Assembly: GCA_003164275.1 (NCBI GenBank)
Contig: PLSY01000260.1
Location: 1-16,008, forward strand
Length of the DNA: 16,008 bases
DNA from: Acidimicrobiaceae bacterium
GTDB lineage: Bacteria; Actinomycetota; Acidimicrobiia; Acidimicrobiales; RAAP-2
Direction of reading: 5' to 3'
Of the stretch, positions 1-7,579 are shown piece by piece. Positions within the stretch are counted from its first letter, which is position 1. Each line of letters begins with the position of its first letter. The translations under genes and the position numbers were made by a program. The notes under the pieces are model-generated. The model did no database searches and was not told the DNA's origin. It saw only the letters and a program-made list of their open reading frames with translations.

Positions 1-50
1 CTAAGAGAGCGTCTTCGTAGCTAAGCGACATTGCCCACCCCCGTTGTCGG

Positions 51-68
51 CCCCCACCTGCGTGGGGG
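51..68. other. GC-rich hairpin in the leading intergenic stretch
   Basis: CCCCCAC at 51-57 and GTGGGGG at 62-68 form a perfect 7-bp stem around a 4-base loop. No T-tract follows on either strand, so it could be a factor-dependent terminator for a gene left of the window or only a GC-rich palindrome. The rest of 1-288 shows no convincing gene: the short open frames there have no recognisable domain or ribosome binding site. Confidence 0.35.
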
Positions 69-288
69 GGCTGCTTGCCACGAACCAACTCGTGGGATCA
101 GACAAGAGATTAGGGGCCAATCCGATGTGTTGCCGTGAGTCCCGGGTGCCATGTCGCCGCAGCCGTTCGCCGTCTAGGTCGGCCGAAGAAGCGGATGTCA
201 CCAGGAGTTCGCGCAAGGTTCATGCAAAGCTCCCGATGACCCAGAGTTGTGCCGAGTGAGGGCGTGGCTTTCGGGCCATGATGATCCT

Positions 289-1047
289 ATGGACACTGTC
301 AATCGCCTGCTCCCGCTCATCGGTGCGTACAATTTTCGAGACCTCGGCGGTTATCCCACGTCGAGTGGGGCCACCACAGAGTGGGGCCAGCTCTTCCGCA
401 GCGACACTTTGACCGAGCTCACGGAGGACGACATCGCCGTTCTGCTCGAGATGGGCCTGTCGAGCGTGATCGACCTCCGCACGCCAGTCGAGTTGGAGCA
501 CTCGGGGCGGGGTCTCCTGGCCGACGAGTCGGTCGGCTACTCGCACCTGCCGCTGGTCCAAAAGAGCAGTGCCGACCAGGGAGCGCCTCCCGAGGCGCAG
601 GAGAACCTCGTCGACCGTTACCTCTGGTACCTGGAGGTGGGCAAGCAGTCCCTGGTCGAGTCCCTCTTGATGGTGAGCGACCCCGATCGTCGACCGCTTG
701 TCTTCCACTGTGCGGCCGGAAAAGACCGAACTGGGGTCCTAGCCGCTCTGGTGCTCGAGATCCTGGGGGTCGAACGTCCGACCATCGTGGAGGACTATGT
801 GCTCACCGCCTCTCGGATGGACCTCATCATCGGCCGGATGAGCGAGCTGCCCAATGCCAAAGAGGTCGTGGACTCCATCCCCCAGTTCTTGCTCCGAGCC
901 GAGGCCGAGACCATGGAGATGTTCTTGGACCGGCTCGACCGTGAGCACGGAGGAGCACGCAAATGGGCCTTGGATGCAGGGGTGCCAGAGGAGGCCCTCG
1001 GACGTATGGAGCGATCGCTGGTGACGGTCGCTTCCCCGGACAACTGA
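289..1047 (+). CDS. tyrosine-protein phosphatase (PTP/DSP-like, Y_phosphatase3 type)
   Basis: A 252-residue cytoplasmic protein, predicted to hydrolyse phosphotyrosine or a related phosphoester. The P-loop HCAAGKDRTG lies at residues 140-149, with nucleophile Cys141 and phosphate-binding Arg147. Family hallmarks precede it: NFRDLGGY (15-22), LFRSDTL (35-41) and IDLRTPVE (61-68). Length fits the bacterial Y_phosphatase3 family, which includes mycobacterial PtpB; some members act on phospholipids, so the substrate is open. ATG 289 was chosen because it directly precedes the conserved N-terminus; an upstream in-frame TTG at 247 would add 14 unrelated residues. No good Shine-Dalgarno sequence is visible before 289, so translation may be leaderless. 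It stands alone; no partner kinase is in the window. Confidence 0.9.
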   Translation: MDTVNRLLPLIGAYNFRDLGGYPTSSGATTEWGQLFRSDTLTELTEDDIAVLLEMGLSSVIDLRTPVELEHSGRGLLADESVGYSHLPLVQKSSADQGAPPEAQENLVDRYLWYLEVGKQSLVESLLMVSDPDRRPLVFHCAAGKDRTGVLAALVLEILGVERPTIVEDYVLTASRMDLIIGRMSELPNAKEVVDSIPQFLLRAEAETMEMFLDRLDREHGGARKWALDAGVPEEALGRMERSLVTVASPDN

Positions 1048-1284
1048 CCGCAGCGGAGGCGTGCGCCGTTGCCAAGCGGGCCGGCAAACCTCTCGCAACG
1101 GGCGTCCAGACCGCTCGATTGGTTGTGACGACCCTTATCAGGGAGAACTGAAGCCGTAGAAGTGCCGTCCCTTCGTCCACTCTCGCGGGCCGGCACACGC
1201 ATCCTTCCCGGCTCTCCCACGGAGTCCCACCGTCATGTCCGATTTCCGCCAGAAAGTACTCGATGGCCATGAGACCATGGAGAC

Positions 1285-2814
1285 ATGATCGAGGATCCCG
1301 AGCGCTGCTATCAGGCAGCCCAGAGCAAGGACGCCCGCTTCGACGGATGGTTCTTCATCGGGGTGACATCGACGGGGATCTACTGTCGTCCGAGCTGTCC
1401 CGCCCGGACGCCGAAGCGGCAGAACGTGCGCTTCTACCCGACCGCCGCCGCCGCTCAGCAGGCCGGGTTCCGAGCCTGCCTTCGATGCCGCCCAGACGCT
1501 ACTCCCGGATCACCCGAGTGGAACATGAGAGCCGACGTGGTGGCCCGAGCCATGCGCCTCATCCGCGACGGCATCGTCGACCGGGAGGGCGTCGAGGGGC
1601 TAGCCGGCCGGCTCGGGTATTCCACCAGGCAGCTCAACCGATTGATCACCGCAGAGGTCGGGGCGGGACCACTGGCCGTATCCAGAGCTCAGCGGAGCCA
1701 GTCCGCGCGGGTGTTATTGGAGACGACCGATCTGCCTATCGCCCGTGTGGCCTTCGCCGCCGGATTCTCCAGCGTGCGCCAATGCAATGAGACCATGAGC
1801 CAGGTCTTCGCCGACACGCCGAGCGGCCTGCGGGCGAGGGCACCAGGGGCGGTGTCCCGGCATGGTCGCTCGGCAGGCACCCAAGGGATCCGCCTCCGGC
1901 TTCCCAGTCGTCGTCCCTGCGATCCCCACGCGGTACTGGGCTTCCTCGGGTCGCGGGCCGTCCCCGGCGTCGAGTCGTTCGACGGCGCGACCTATCGACG
2001 CAGCCTCCGCCTTCCTCACGGTCACGCCGTCGTCGGGCTCACGGCTGCCGAGTCCGGTGAATCGGGCCCCGTCTTCGTCGAGGCCGACCTGCACCTCTCC
2101 GACCAGCGCGACCTGACCACCGCCGTTGCTCGCTGTCGCCAGTTGCTCGACCTCGACGCAGACCCAGTCGCCGTCCTCCAAGCCCTCGGGACCTGCCCGT
2201 CGATCGGAGCACTCGTCACCGTATGCCCGGGCCTGCGTGTGCCCGGTGCCGTCGACGGGTTTGAGCTGGCCGTGCGGGCAGTGATCGGCCAACAGGTGTC
2301 GGTGGCCGGGGCCCGGACCGTCACCGGCCGCTTGGTGGCGATGTCCGGCGAGACGTTGTCGACGCCCGAGGGCGACATCACCCACCTGTTCCCGACACCG
2401 GCGGCCCTGTTGGCTTTGGCCGAGGACGAACCGGCGGCCTTCCCCATGCCGGCCAGCCGTCGGCGTGCCCTGGTGGCGCTGGCCGAATCGGTGCAGGATC
2501 GAAGGATCATCATCGATCCGGGCACTGACCCCGGTGAGCTGCGAGCGGCGATGCTGTCCCTACCCGGCATTGGACCGTGGACGGCGGAGTATGTCGCCAT
2601 GCGGGGTCTGCGTGACCCCGACGCCTTCATGCCGACCGACCTCGGAATCCTCCGTGCGTCCCGGTCGATCGGATGTGCTGCGGGACCGGTCGAACTGTCC
2701 GCTTTGAGCGAAAGGTGGCGACCGTGGCGCAGCTATGCCACGGTCCACCTGTGGTCGTCCCTTCCGCCAGGAACCTCATCCGTACCGCCATCGAAAGGAC
2801 GTACTGCAGCATGA
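1285..2814 (+). CDS. alkA: Ada-AlkA fusion: alkylation-response regulator and 3-methyladenine DNA glycosylase
   Basis: A 509-residue multidomain alkylation-repair protein. Residues 1-75 are the Ada zinc domain, with Cys34, Cys38, Cys65 and Cys68 matching the four zinc-binding cysteines of E. coli Ada; the first is the expected methylphosphotriester acceptor. Residues 80-185 form an AraC-type helix-turn-helix. Residues about 205-320 match the AlkA N-terminal domain. Residues about 325-490 are the HhH-GPD glycosylase, with hairpin LPGIGPWTAEY (426-436) and catalytic Asp452. By family knowledge it senses methylated phosphates, activates repair genes and excises 3-methyladenine-type bases. Ada's own C-terminal methyltransferase is absent; that activity is encoded by the next gene, whose ATG overlaps this stop in an ATGA. 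A GGAG lies only two bases before the ATG, so the start is plausible but not proven. Confidence 0.93.
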   Translation: MIEDPERCYQAAQSKDARFDGWFFIGVTSTGIYCRPSCPARTPKRQNVRFYPTAAAAQQAGFRACLRCRPDATPGSPEWNMRADVVARAMRLIRDGIVDREGVEGLAGRLGYSTRQLNRLITAEVGAGPLAVSRAQRSQSARVLLETTDLPIARVAFAAGFSSVRQCNETMSQVFADTPSGLRARAPGAVSRHGRSAGTQGIRLRLPSRRPCDPHAVLGFLGSRAVPGVESFDGATYRRSLRLPHGHAVVGLTAAESGESGPVFVEADLHLSDQRDLTTAVARCRQLLDLDADPVAVLQALGTCPSIGALVTVCPGLRVPGAVDGFELAVRAVIGQQVSVAGARTVTGRLVAMSGETLSTPEGDITHLFPTPAALLALAEDEPAAFPMPASRRRALVALAESVQDRRIIIDPGTDPGELRAAMLSLPGIGPWTAEYVAMRGLRDPDAFMPTDLGILRASRSIGCAAGPVELSALSERWRPWRSYATVHLWSSLPPGTSSVPPSKGRTAA

Positions 2815-3287
2815 CCACTTCCCCGTTGCATCTGTCCCTGGTCACCCCTGTGGGCCGCCTCGTCCTCGAGAGCACCGGCGACGAACTGACCGGCATCTGG
2901 TTGCCGAACGATCTCCGTGATGTCCCGACCGGTGCCACGGCCACCCCGCCCGTTCTGCGGGAGGCGGCCACCCAGCTCGAGGAGTACTTCGCCGGTGACC
3001 GAACAGAGTTCGACGTGCCCATGGATCTCGCCGGCACGCCGTTCCAAAAGGAGGTCTGGGCCGAGCTGAGTCGTATCCCCTATGGCCAGGCGATCTCCTA
3101 CGGAGAGCTGGCCCGGCGTGTGGGGCGGCCCACCGGTCCCAGAGCGGTGGGCCAGGCCAATGGGAAGAACCCGATCCCGATCATCGTGCCCTGCCACCGG
3201 GTTGTGGCCGGCAATGGCATGGGTGGCTACGCCGGCGGTCTGCCGGTCAAGCAGGCGCTCTTGAGGATCGAGGGGGCAGTCGCCTGA
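2811..3287 (+). CDS. ogt: methylated-DNA--[protein]-cysteine S-methyltransferase
   Basis: A 158-residue protein that transfers the methyl group of O6-methylguanine to its own cysteine and is thereby used up. The active-site motif PCHRV is at residues 127-131, with acceptor Cys128. The DNA-binding segment around YGQAISYGELARRVGRP (91-107) and the RAVGQANGKNP segment (111-121) are typical. The length is normal for a single-domain Ogt/MGMT. The ATG sits inside an ATGA overlap with the Ada-AlkA stop, with AGGA about 11 bases upstream, which implies co-transcription and translational coupling. Together the two genes split the functions of enterobacterial Ada and AlkA differently. The gene converges on the GNAT gene with only 13 bases between stop codons. 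Confidence 0.95.
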   Translation: MTTSPLHLSLVTPVGRLVLESTGDELTGIWLPNDLRDVPTGATATPPVLREAATQLEEYFAGDRTEFDVPMDLAGTPFQKEVWAELSRIPYGQAISYGELARRVGRPTGPRAVGQANGKNPIPIIVPCHRVVAGNGMGGYAGGLPVKQALLRIEGAVA

Positions 3288-3300
3288 CCGGCCACAACGG

Positions 3301-4137
3301 CTAGGAGCCCGGCTGTCTCTGACGGGACCATGTCGCCGAAGGGGGTCGCAGGAGCTGGACGGCCAGCTCGTCCCCAGAGAATCCCAGGGCCCGGTAGAGG
3401 CCCACGGCGGGTCCGTCCGGATCGGCCAGAATCACCAGGCGACGACAGCCCATCTGGTCGAGTCCGAAGATTCCGGCCATGGCCACCAGCGTTCCGGCCA
3501 GTCCTTGGCGGCGGCTCTCGGGGTGGGTCACGACGACCTGAAAGCGGGCCGTGCCGTTCCCGTCCGACACGATGCCGAGGCTCGAGGTCAAACGCTCGCC
3601 GACGAAGGCACCGAAGTACTCGGCCCGGCCGGTGAGTGACAGCATCCTCGACTCCTCTGCCTTGCGATCGATGAAGCTCAGATGCTCGGGCGAATCCTGT
3701 CCCGCATCGATGTCGACCCTCTGGTGCAGTTCTGCCAACTGGAGCCAGTCGTCGGAGCTCCTCAGCGGCCGAAAGAGCGCCGTTGTGTTCGGGCGTCGAA
3801 CCCGTGGTGTTGCGTCCGTGGTGAGAACTGAACCGACCTCGGTGGTCACGCCCAGGGCGCTGAATCCGGCAGCATCGCCCACCCGTCCATCGGTTCCATC
3901 GACACCGATGGCCACATGCTCAGCGTTGGGGAACCAAGTGGCAAACATGCCCAAGCATCGCTCGGCGTCGTCGGACGAGGACTCGGAGACGAGGATGAAG
4001 TTTCCCCAGTAGTAGTCCGGGAAGTCCGATGACCGGACGAGGAGGTAGTCCCCGCGGTCGACGATCTCCGAGCCGGCGAGCCTTCGCACCATCAGATCGG
4101 TGCAAAATCCGAGCGAGCGAACGTCCACGACGGGCAT
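3301..4137 (-). CDS. GNAT family N-acetyltransferase
   Basis: A 278-residue protein from ATG 4137. The C-terminal part, from about residue 118, is a GNAT acetyltransferase domain that uses acetyl-CoA to acetylate an amine. The acetyl-CoA-binding motif A is seen as VVVTHPESRRQGLAGTL (about 201-217), with the R-Q-G-L-A loop, followed by GLYRALGF near residue 248. The first 110 residues (TDLMVRRL, DRGDYLLVR, YYWGNFIL) form a separate conserved-looking region that may bind substrate. An upstream in-frame GTG at 4197 would add 20 mostly polar residues; ATG 4137 was preferred because the conserved-looking region begins just after it, though neither start has a well-spaced ribosome site. The acceptor substrate is unknown. 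Confidence 0.82.
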   Translation of the reverse strand: MPVVDVRSLGFCTDLMVRRLAGSEIVDRGDYLLVRSSDFPDYYWGNFILVSESSSDDAERCLGMFATWFPNAEHVAIGVDGTDGRVGDAAGFSALGVTTEVGSVLTTDATPRVRRPNTTALFRPLRSSDDWLQLAELHQRVDIDAGQDSPEHLSFIDRKAEESRMLSLTGRAEYFGAFVGERLTSSLGIVSDGNGTARFQVVVTHPESRRQGLAGTLVAMAGIFGLDQMGCRRLVILADPDGPAVGLYRALGFSGDELAVQLLRPPSATWSRQRQPGS

Positions 4138-4241
4138 GGTAGGGGAGACCCGTCGACCTCCACCGTCCCGCTTCGCCTGAGAGCGCCCCTGCGACACGGT
4201 CTCCGCTCAAGGAAGGCAGCGGATTGGGCCGATAGTGAGGT

Positions 4242-4610
4242 GTGACGACACAGGCTCAGACCCACACAACGATCGAGCAGTCCGAACTCGTCAGCCCGAT
4301 CGAGGATCTCGTCGCCATCCTGCATCCCTTCTGGGATCTGTACGCCCAGTTCCGGGAGATAGGTCAGGCCGAGGAACAAGCTGTTTCGTCTGCCCTGGAA
4401 TCGCTACTTCCGACATGGAGGTTCCGGATCATCACTCACATGCTCGCCGGCGATCTCGACCGGCAGCTGTCGACCCTGGAGGTGTCATTCGACGGCCGCT
4501 CGATGCTTGCCGGACTGATCTCCTCGGGCGAGCGATCTTGGCAGCGGACCCGTCCGCGTGCCGCGCACAGGGACACGGCCATCGGCTGGGACAACCTGGT
4601 AACGGTGTAG
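4242..4610 (+). CDS. hypothetical protein, 122 residues
   Basis: I do not recognise this protein. It starts at GTG 4242 with GAGG directly upstream, only 44 bases from the alternative GNAT start on the other strand, so the two may share a divergent promoter region. The sequence is soluble-looking, with an acidic, probably helical first half (SPIEDLVAILHPFWDLYAQF, residues 18-37) and a more basic C-terminus. No signal peptide, membrane segment or cysteine motif is present. Codon third positions are mostly G or C, as in neighbouring real genes, which supports coding. A longer open frame over the same bases starting at 4235 lacks such features and was judged a shadow. Confidence 0.6.
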   Translation: MTTQAQTHTTIEQSELVSPIEDLVAILHPFWDLYAQFREIGQAEEQAVSSALESLLPTWRFRIITHMLAGDLDRQLSTLEVSFDGRSMLAGLISSGERSWQRTRPRAAHRDTAIGWDNLVTV

Positions 4611-4684
4611 CTGACGTCGGTCATCCGTCATGCCTTGCCGCCCATCGGCCGCGATCCCCAGGTGTGGCTGCGACGTCCGATGCC

Positions 4685-5556
4685 CTAGACGGCCACCGGC
4701 CCGCCCGAGTGCGTGTTGGATATCCTCTTGCCGCGTTCCGACAGGCGGCCGGCCATCTCAAGAACCTCACGGCCAGAAAGGGGTCTCTGGAAACCCCCTA
4801 CGGTGATGGCACCGAGCAGGTCTCCCAGTCGGTTGAACATGGGAACCGACAGAAACTCGATGGCGCACTCTTGTTCGGAGTTCACAATCTCTTGGAAGTA
4901 CTCCTCGAGGGTGAGTTCGGCCAATAGGGTGCGAGCGGTCTCGGCCAGCTCGGCCCGCTCGACGTTGTTGACGAGGGACCCGAGTGCCCGAACGAATCGA
5001 GACTGGGCCTCTGACTTCTTGCCAACAGAGAAGCCACGCTTTCGCGTTACCTCGATCGCCGCCCGGTACTTTCCCCGCAGGACCGGATCTTCGAAGTCTG
5101 CGGATTCCATCAACCAACGGGTTACGAACTCCGGAGACGACCATCCGAGGAGCACAAGGCCAATCGGCGGGGTGAGAGCGATGCGCTGACCGGGGACAAC
5201 CCCGAGTGAACCCCGCTTCGAGGCAGCCAGCACCACCGAGTCCTGCCCGACGAGTGCGCCCACCGTCCAGTCGAGCCCGATAGGGGCGCAGAGCTCCTCG
5301 AGTTCGACTCGGGCAACTCCGAGAAAGTCGAAGCGCTCGGCCGCAGCTATGCCGAGCCCGATGACCGCTGGCCCGACCGAGTACCGCAGAGTCTCAAGTC
5401 CTTCGAGATGATTCCGGACTCACAGAGCGCGGCGAGGATGCTCTGACAACTCGTCTTGCGGGCGACTTCCGAGAGGCTGAACTCCGATCGGGGGTGGTCC
5501 CCCAGGAACCCGACAATTCGCATTGCTCTCAGTACTGCAGGGGCGGGCTGAACCAC
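4685..5556 (-). pseudogene. IclR-family transcriptional regulator, frameshifted
   Basis: The N-terminal winged helix is read from GTG 5556 (VQPAPAVLRAMRIVGFLG, then FSLSEVAR and SILAALCESGII) and runs to SKD near 5398. The rest, from TLRYSVGPAVIGLG through the IclR effector-binding domain to the stop at 4685, is in another frame. Joining SKD to LETLRYSVG needs one added base near 5396 and then reproduces the usual family pattern RDPETxRYxLG. The helix-turn-helix also seems about five residues short: SEVARK runs straight into TSCQSIL where relatives have a turn such as LGINR. So one 1-base deletion and one in-frame 15-base deletion are inferred, near 5396 and 5454. The effector domain alone is open from 5263. 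It is divergent from the SnoaL-SDR-dehydrogenase operon, the usual place for its regulator. A sequencing error is possible for the frameshift. Confidence 0.82.
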
Positions 5557-5688
5557 GGGCCAACAGTAGGCCGATCCAGGGGGATTACGAGGAAATGGAT
5601 CATGCCAACGGTCGCCGCCGACTGGAGCCTCATCTGCTGAGACGGGAGATCGACGTCCACGATCGGCTTGGCGCCCGGCCTGATTGTG

Positions 5689-5717
5689 TTGACGTGACGC
5701 TCCCGCCCGGATAGGTT
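5689..5717 (+). promoter_or_regulatory. predicted sigma-70-type promoter for the catabolic operon
   Basis: TTGACG (5689-5694) and TAGGTT (5712-5717) are separated by 17 bases, an ideal spacing. TAGGTT fits the TAnnnT form common for actinobacterial -10 boxes. Transcription would start near 5724, inside the first operator repeat, leaving a leader of roughly 375 bases before the first gene. Confidence 0.5.
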
Positions 5718-5720
5718 CCG

Positions 5721-5752
5721 TGTCTCATATACAGTATAAGTGTCACATATAC
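5721..5752. promoter_or_regulatory. paired 12-base repeats, probable repressor operator
   Basis: TGTCTCATATAC (5721-5732) and TGTCACATATAC (5741-5752) differ at one base and start 20 bases apart, about two helical turns. Between and overlapping them, TATACAGTATA (5728-5738) is a perfect palindrome. The elements cover the predicted transcription start, the usual place for a blocking repressor. The divergent IclR-family gene is the natural candidate binder; this is inference. Confidence 0.5.
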
Positions 5753-6100
5753 GGGACAGCCAGCAGACTGGAGTGCCGACCTGGTCATTGAGCTCTTTCA
5801 GGCGACGAAGGATCGCAGGGTTCTCGTGACGCCGGCCAACTTCGTGGCTACCGTGTCGAAGGGGATCACCATCACACCCACGCTTGAGGGGGGGTAGCGG
5901 TCCGTTGAAATGGCCGATGTTCGTCAACCAACCCAGCCGTGCAACGCGACGGTGCAAGGGGCGGGCACGACGTACAAGCCGTCTCAGAAGTTCACCTTCT
6001 ACAACAGTACAAAGGTCGCCACGCTGAGCTCTTAAGTCCCTTCGATCCACACCAACCAGCTGCTTTGTCAGACCGACGCTTACCTATCTAAGGACGCACA

Positions 6101-6724
6101 ATGAGTGATATTGGATTCGAAGACGCCAAGCCCCTCAATGCAAGTCGAGAAGAGGTCGAAGAGGCGTTCGCCCACTACTGGAAGGTCGGACCGGTCGATG
6201 AGGATTGGGAGGCCTGGGTCAACCTCTTCGTACCGGACCTGTCGTACCGGGACCATTTCTGGGGCACCATGCACGGGCGTGAGGAGATCCAACTGTGGAT
6301 CGATGTGGTCATGAAGGGTGTCCCAGAGATCTACACGGTGCTCGACTGGTACACCATCGATGGCGGCACCGTCGTGTTCCACTGCCAGAATCGACGGGAC
6401 AACCCGAGCGATGACGGACCCGACTACTGGGATTTCCCGGGACTATCGGTCCTGCGGTACGCCGGGGATGGGGCGTGGGCGTCCGAAGAGGACTTCTGGG
6501 ACGTGATCGGCGCACGCAAGACCAGTGCTGACTACTCCGCGGCCTGCAACCGGGCGGGCGCCAACGAGCCGGCTCAACGCATGACCCGGAAGCACTGGCC
6601 GACGGACGGGCCATCGTGGGCGCGGACCGAGGCTGCCCCGAAGCCGTCATGGTTGGGCAAGGACGTTCCCGCCGTTACGAAGCCCAAGGAGTTCGCTGCC
6701 CTCATTGGACGAGATCCCCGATAA
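6101..6724 (+). CDS. SnoaL-like / nuclear transport factor 2-fold protein
   Basis: A 207-residue soluble protein. Residues about 15-150 fit the SnoaL-like NTF2 cone fold: a helical start (SREEVEEAFAHYWKVG, 15-30), the stretch DWEAWVNLFVPDLSYRDHFWGTMHGREEI with the common DA-type acidic and aromatic residues, then beta strands ending near YAGDGAWASEEDFWDV. Members act as small isomerases, cyclases or hydratase-like subunits, or only bind ligands, so the reaction cannot be stated. The C-terminal 60 residues are an extension rich in Pro, Lys and Arg. AAGGA lies 7 bases before the ATG. Its TAA stop overlaps the next ATG (TAATG), so it is the first gene of an operon with the dehydrogenases. Confidence 0.8.
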   Translation: MSDIGFEDAKPLNASREEVEEAFAHYWKVGPVDEDWEAWVNLFVPDLSYRDHFWGTMHGREEIQLWIDVVMKGVPEIYTVLDWYTIDGGTVVFHCQNRRDNPSDDGPDYWDFPGLSVLRYAGDGAWASEEDFWDVIGARKTSADYSAACNRAGANEPAQRMTRKHWPTDGPSWARTEAAPKPSWLGKDVPAVTKPKEFAALIGRDPR

Positions 6725-7464
6725 TGGAAGAAACGGTCATCTGGATCAGTGGCGCCACCCAAGGGATCGGTGAGTCACTGGCCCGGGAATGCCCCTACGA
6801 GGGGGCGAAGATCATCAATATCTCGCGTAGGCAACATCCAGACTTCGAGTCGATTGTCATCGATCTCACCGATCCCTCCACTTGGTCGAATGTCGCTGAC
6901 GACTTCGAGCGTCGACTCAAGGACTTCAAAGGCAAGCGGGCCATCTTCATCCACAACGCCTTTTGGCATCGGTGGTCCTACGCCGGCGAGGGCGATGCCG
7001 ATGGTCAGTTCCGAGAGGTGATGGCCAACGTGGCGTCGCCCCTCGTTCTGGGCGAGGCCTTCCTGCGTGCCTCTCATGCAGCTGTCGACGCAGGAGCGGA
7101 TGTGGGGCTGCTGCAGATGTCCTCGGGCTCGGCCCGGCTGATCTATCCCGGGATGGCCTGCTACGGGGCAGCCAAGGCCGCCATGGAGCAGTGGGTGAGA
7201 AATGTCCGCGCCGAGATCGCCCGTCGAGGAAAGGGTCCCTGGGTGATAGCCGTACGGCCAGGGTTCGTCGACACTCCGGCGGCCAGGGACATGGCCGGCG
7301 TATCTCCTGTCGACATGCCATGGGCCCAGGCGACCGCAGAGTCGTTGAGTACGGGGGAAGGCGTTCTTGAAGCAGACGAATGCGCGCGCCAGATCTGGGC
7401 AGCCCTGCCACCTACCGGTGACCGTTCCGTGCTGTGGTTCGGCGAGGCCGTCGGTGCCGAATAG
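6724..7464 (+). CDS. SDR family NAD(P)-dependent oxidoreductase
   Basis: A 246-residue short-chain dehydrogenase that oxidises or reduces an alcohol/ketone with NAD(P). The Rossmann glycine motif is SGATQGIG (residues 9-16), the family Asn is in ANVAS (101-105), and the catalytic set is Ser133/Ser134 (MSSGSA), Tyr147 and Lys151 (YGAAK). The usual NAG motif is NAF here (residues 78-80). RPGFVDTP (178-185) is the typical post-catalytic loop. ATG 6724 was chosen because it overlaps the stop of the SnoaL-like gene and directly precedes the first beta strand; an in-frame start at 6616 would add 36 unrelated residues. Translation is probably coupled to the upstream gene. The substrate is unknown; the context suggests a hydroxyacyl or cyclic alcohol intermediate. 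Confidence 0.92.
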   Translation: MEETVIWISGATQGIGESLARECPYEGAKIINISRRQHPDFESIVIDLTDPSTWSNVADDFERRLKDFKGKRAIFIHNAFWHRWSYAGEGDADGQFREVMANVASPLVLGEAFLRASHAAVDAGADVGLLQMSSGSARLIYPGMACYGAAKAAMEQWVRNVRAEIARRGKGPWVIAVRPGFVDTPAARDMAGVSPVDMPWAQATAESLSTGEGVLEADECARQIWAALPPTGDRSVLWFGEAVGAE

Positions 7465-7542
7465 TTGGGAAGTGCGGCAACAGGCCGGCCTACGGACAGC
7501 TAGGGCGCTGACCCCGAGTTCAAAGGCCCTAGGAGGTATGCG

Positions 7543-7575
7543 GTGTCGTCTATGAGCACATCCTGGGCAGGCTGA
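7543..7575 (+). CDS. possible 10-codon leader ORF before the acyl-CoA dehydrogenase gene
   Basis: AGGAGG (7531-7536), the strongest ribosome site in this region, lies 6 bases before GTG 7543. That start reads MSSMSTSWAG and stops at 7573-7575, four bases before the dehydrogenase ATG. It may serve to deliver ribosomes to the weakly led ATG 7580 by coupling. No homology is recognised and the peptide itself may be meaningless. Confidence 0.3.
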   Translation: MSSMSTSWAG

Positions 7576-7579
7576 ATCC

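Larger units (their letters stand above)
5557..6100. other. 544-base divergent regulatory region without an intact gene
   Basis: This stretch separates the broken iclR gene from the SnoaL-like gene. It holds the promoter at 5689-5717 and the operator repeats at 5721-5752. Downstream, one plus-strand frame is open from 5715 to a TAG at 5895 and again to a TAA at 6031-6033, with G/C-rich third positions (segments such as DLVIELFQATKDRR, TPANFVATVSKGITITPT and TTYKPSQKFTFYNSTK). It lacks a clear start and matches no family I know, so it may be a gene remnant or a long leader. A 173-codon minus-strand frame over the same bases shows no domain. Confidence 0.45.

Noticed and set aside
4235..4927. 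230-codon plus-strand open frame
   Set aside because: It overlaps the better supported GTG 4242 frame and the antisense of the IclR effector domain, with Arg/Pro-rich shadow composition.
5529..6050. 173-codon minus-strand open frame in the divergent region
   Set aside because: No ribosome site or domain; Arg-rich composition and it runs through the predicted promoter and operator and into the iclR start.
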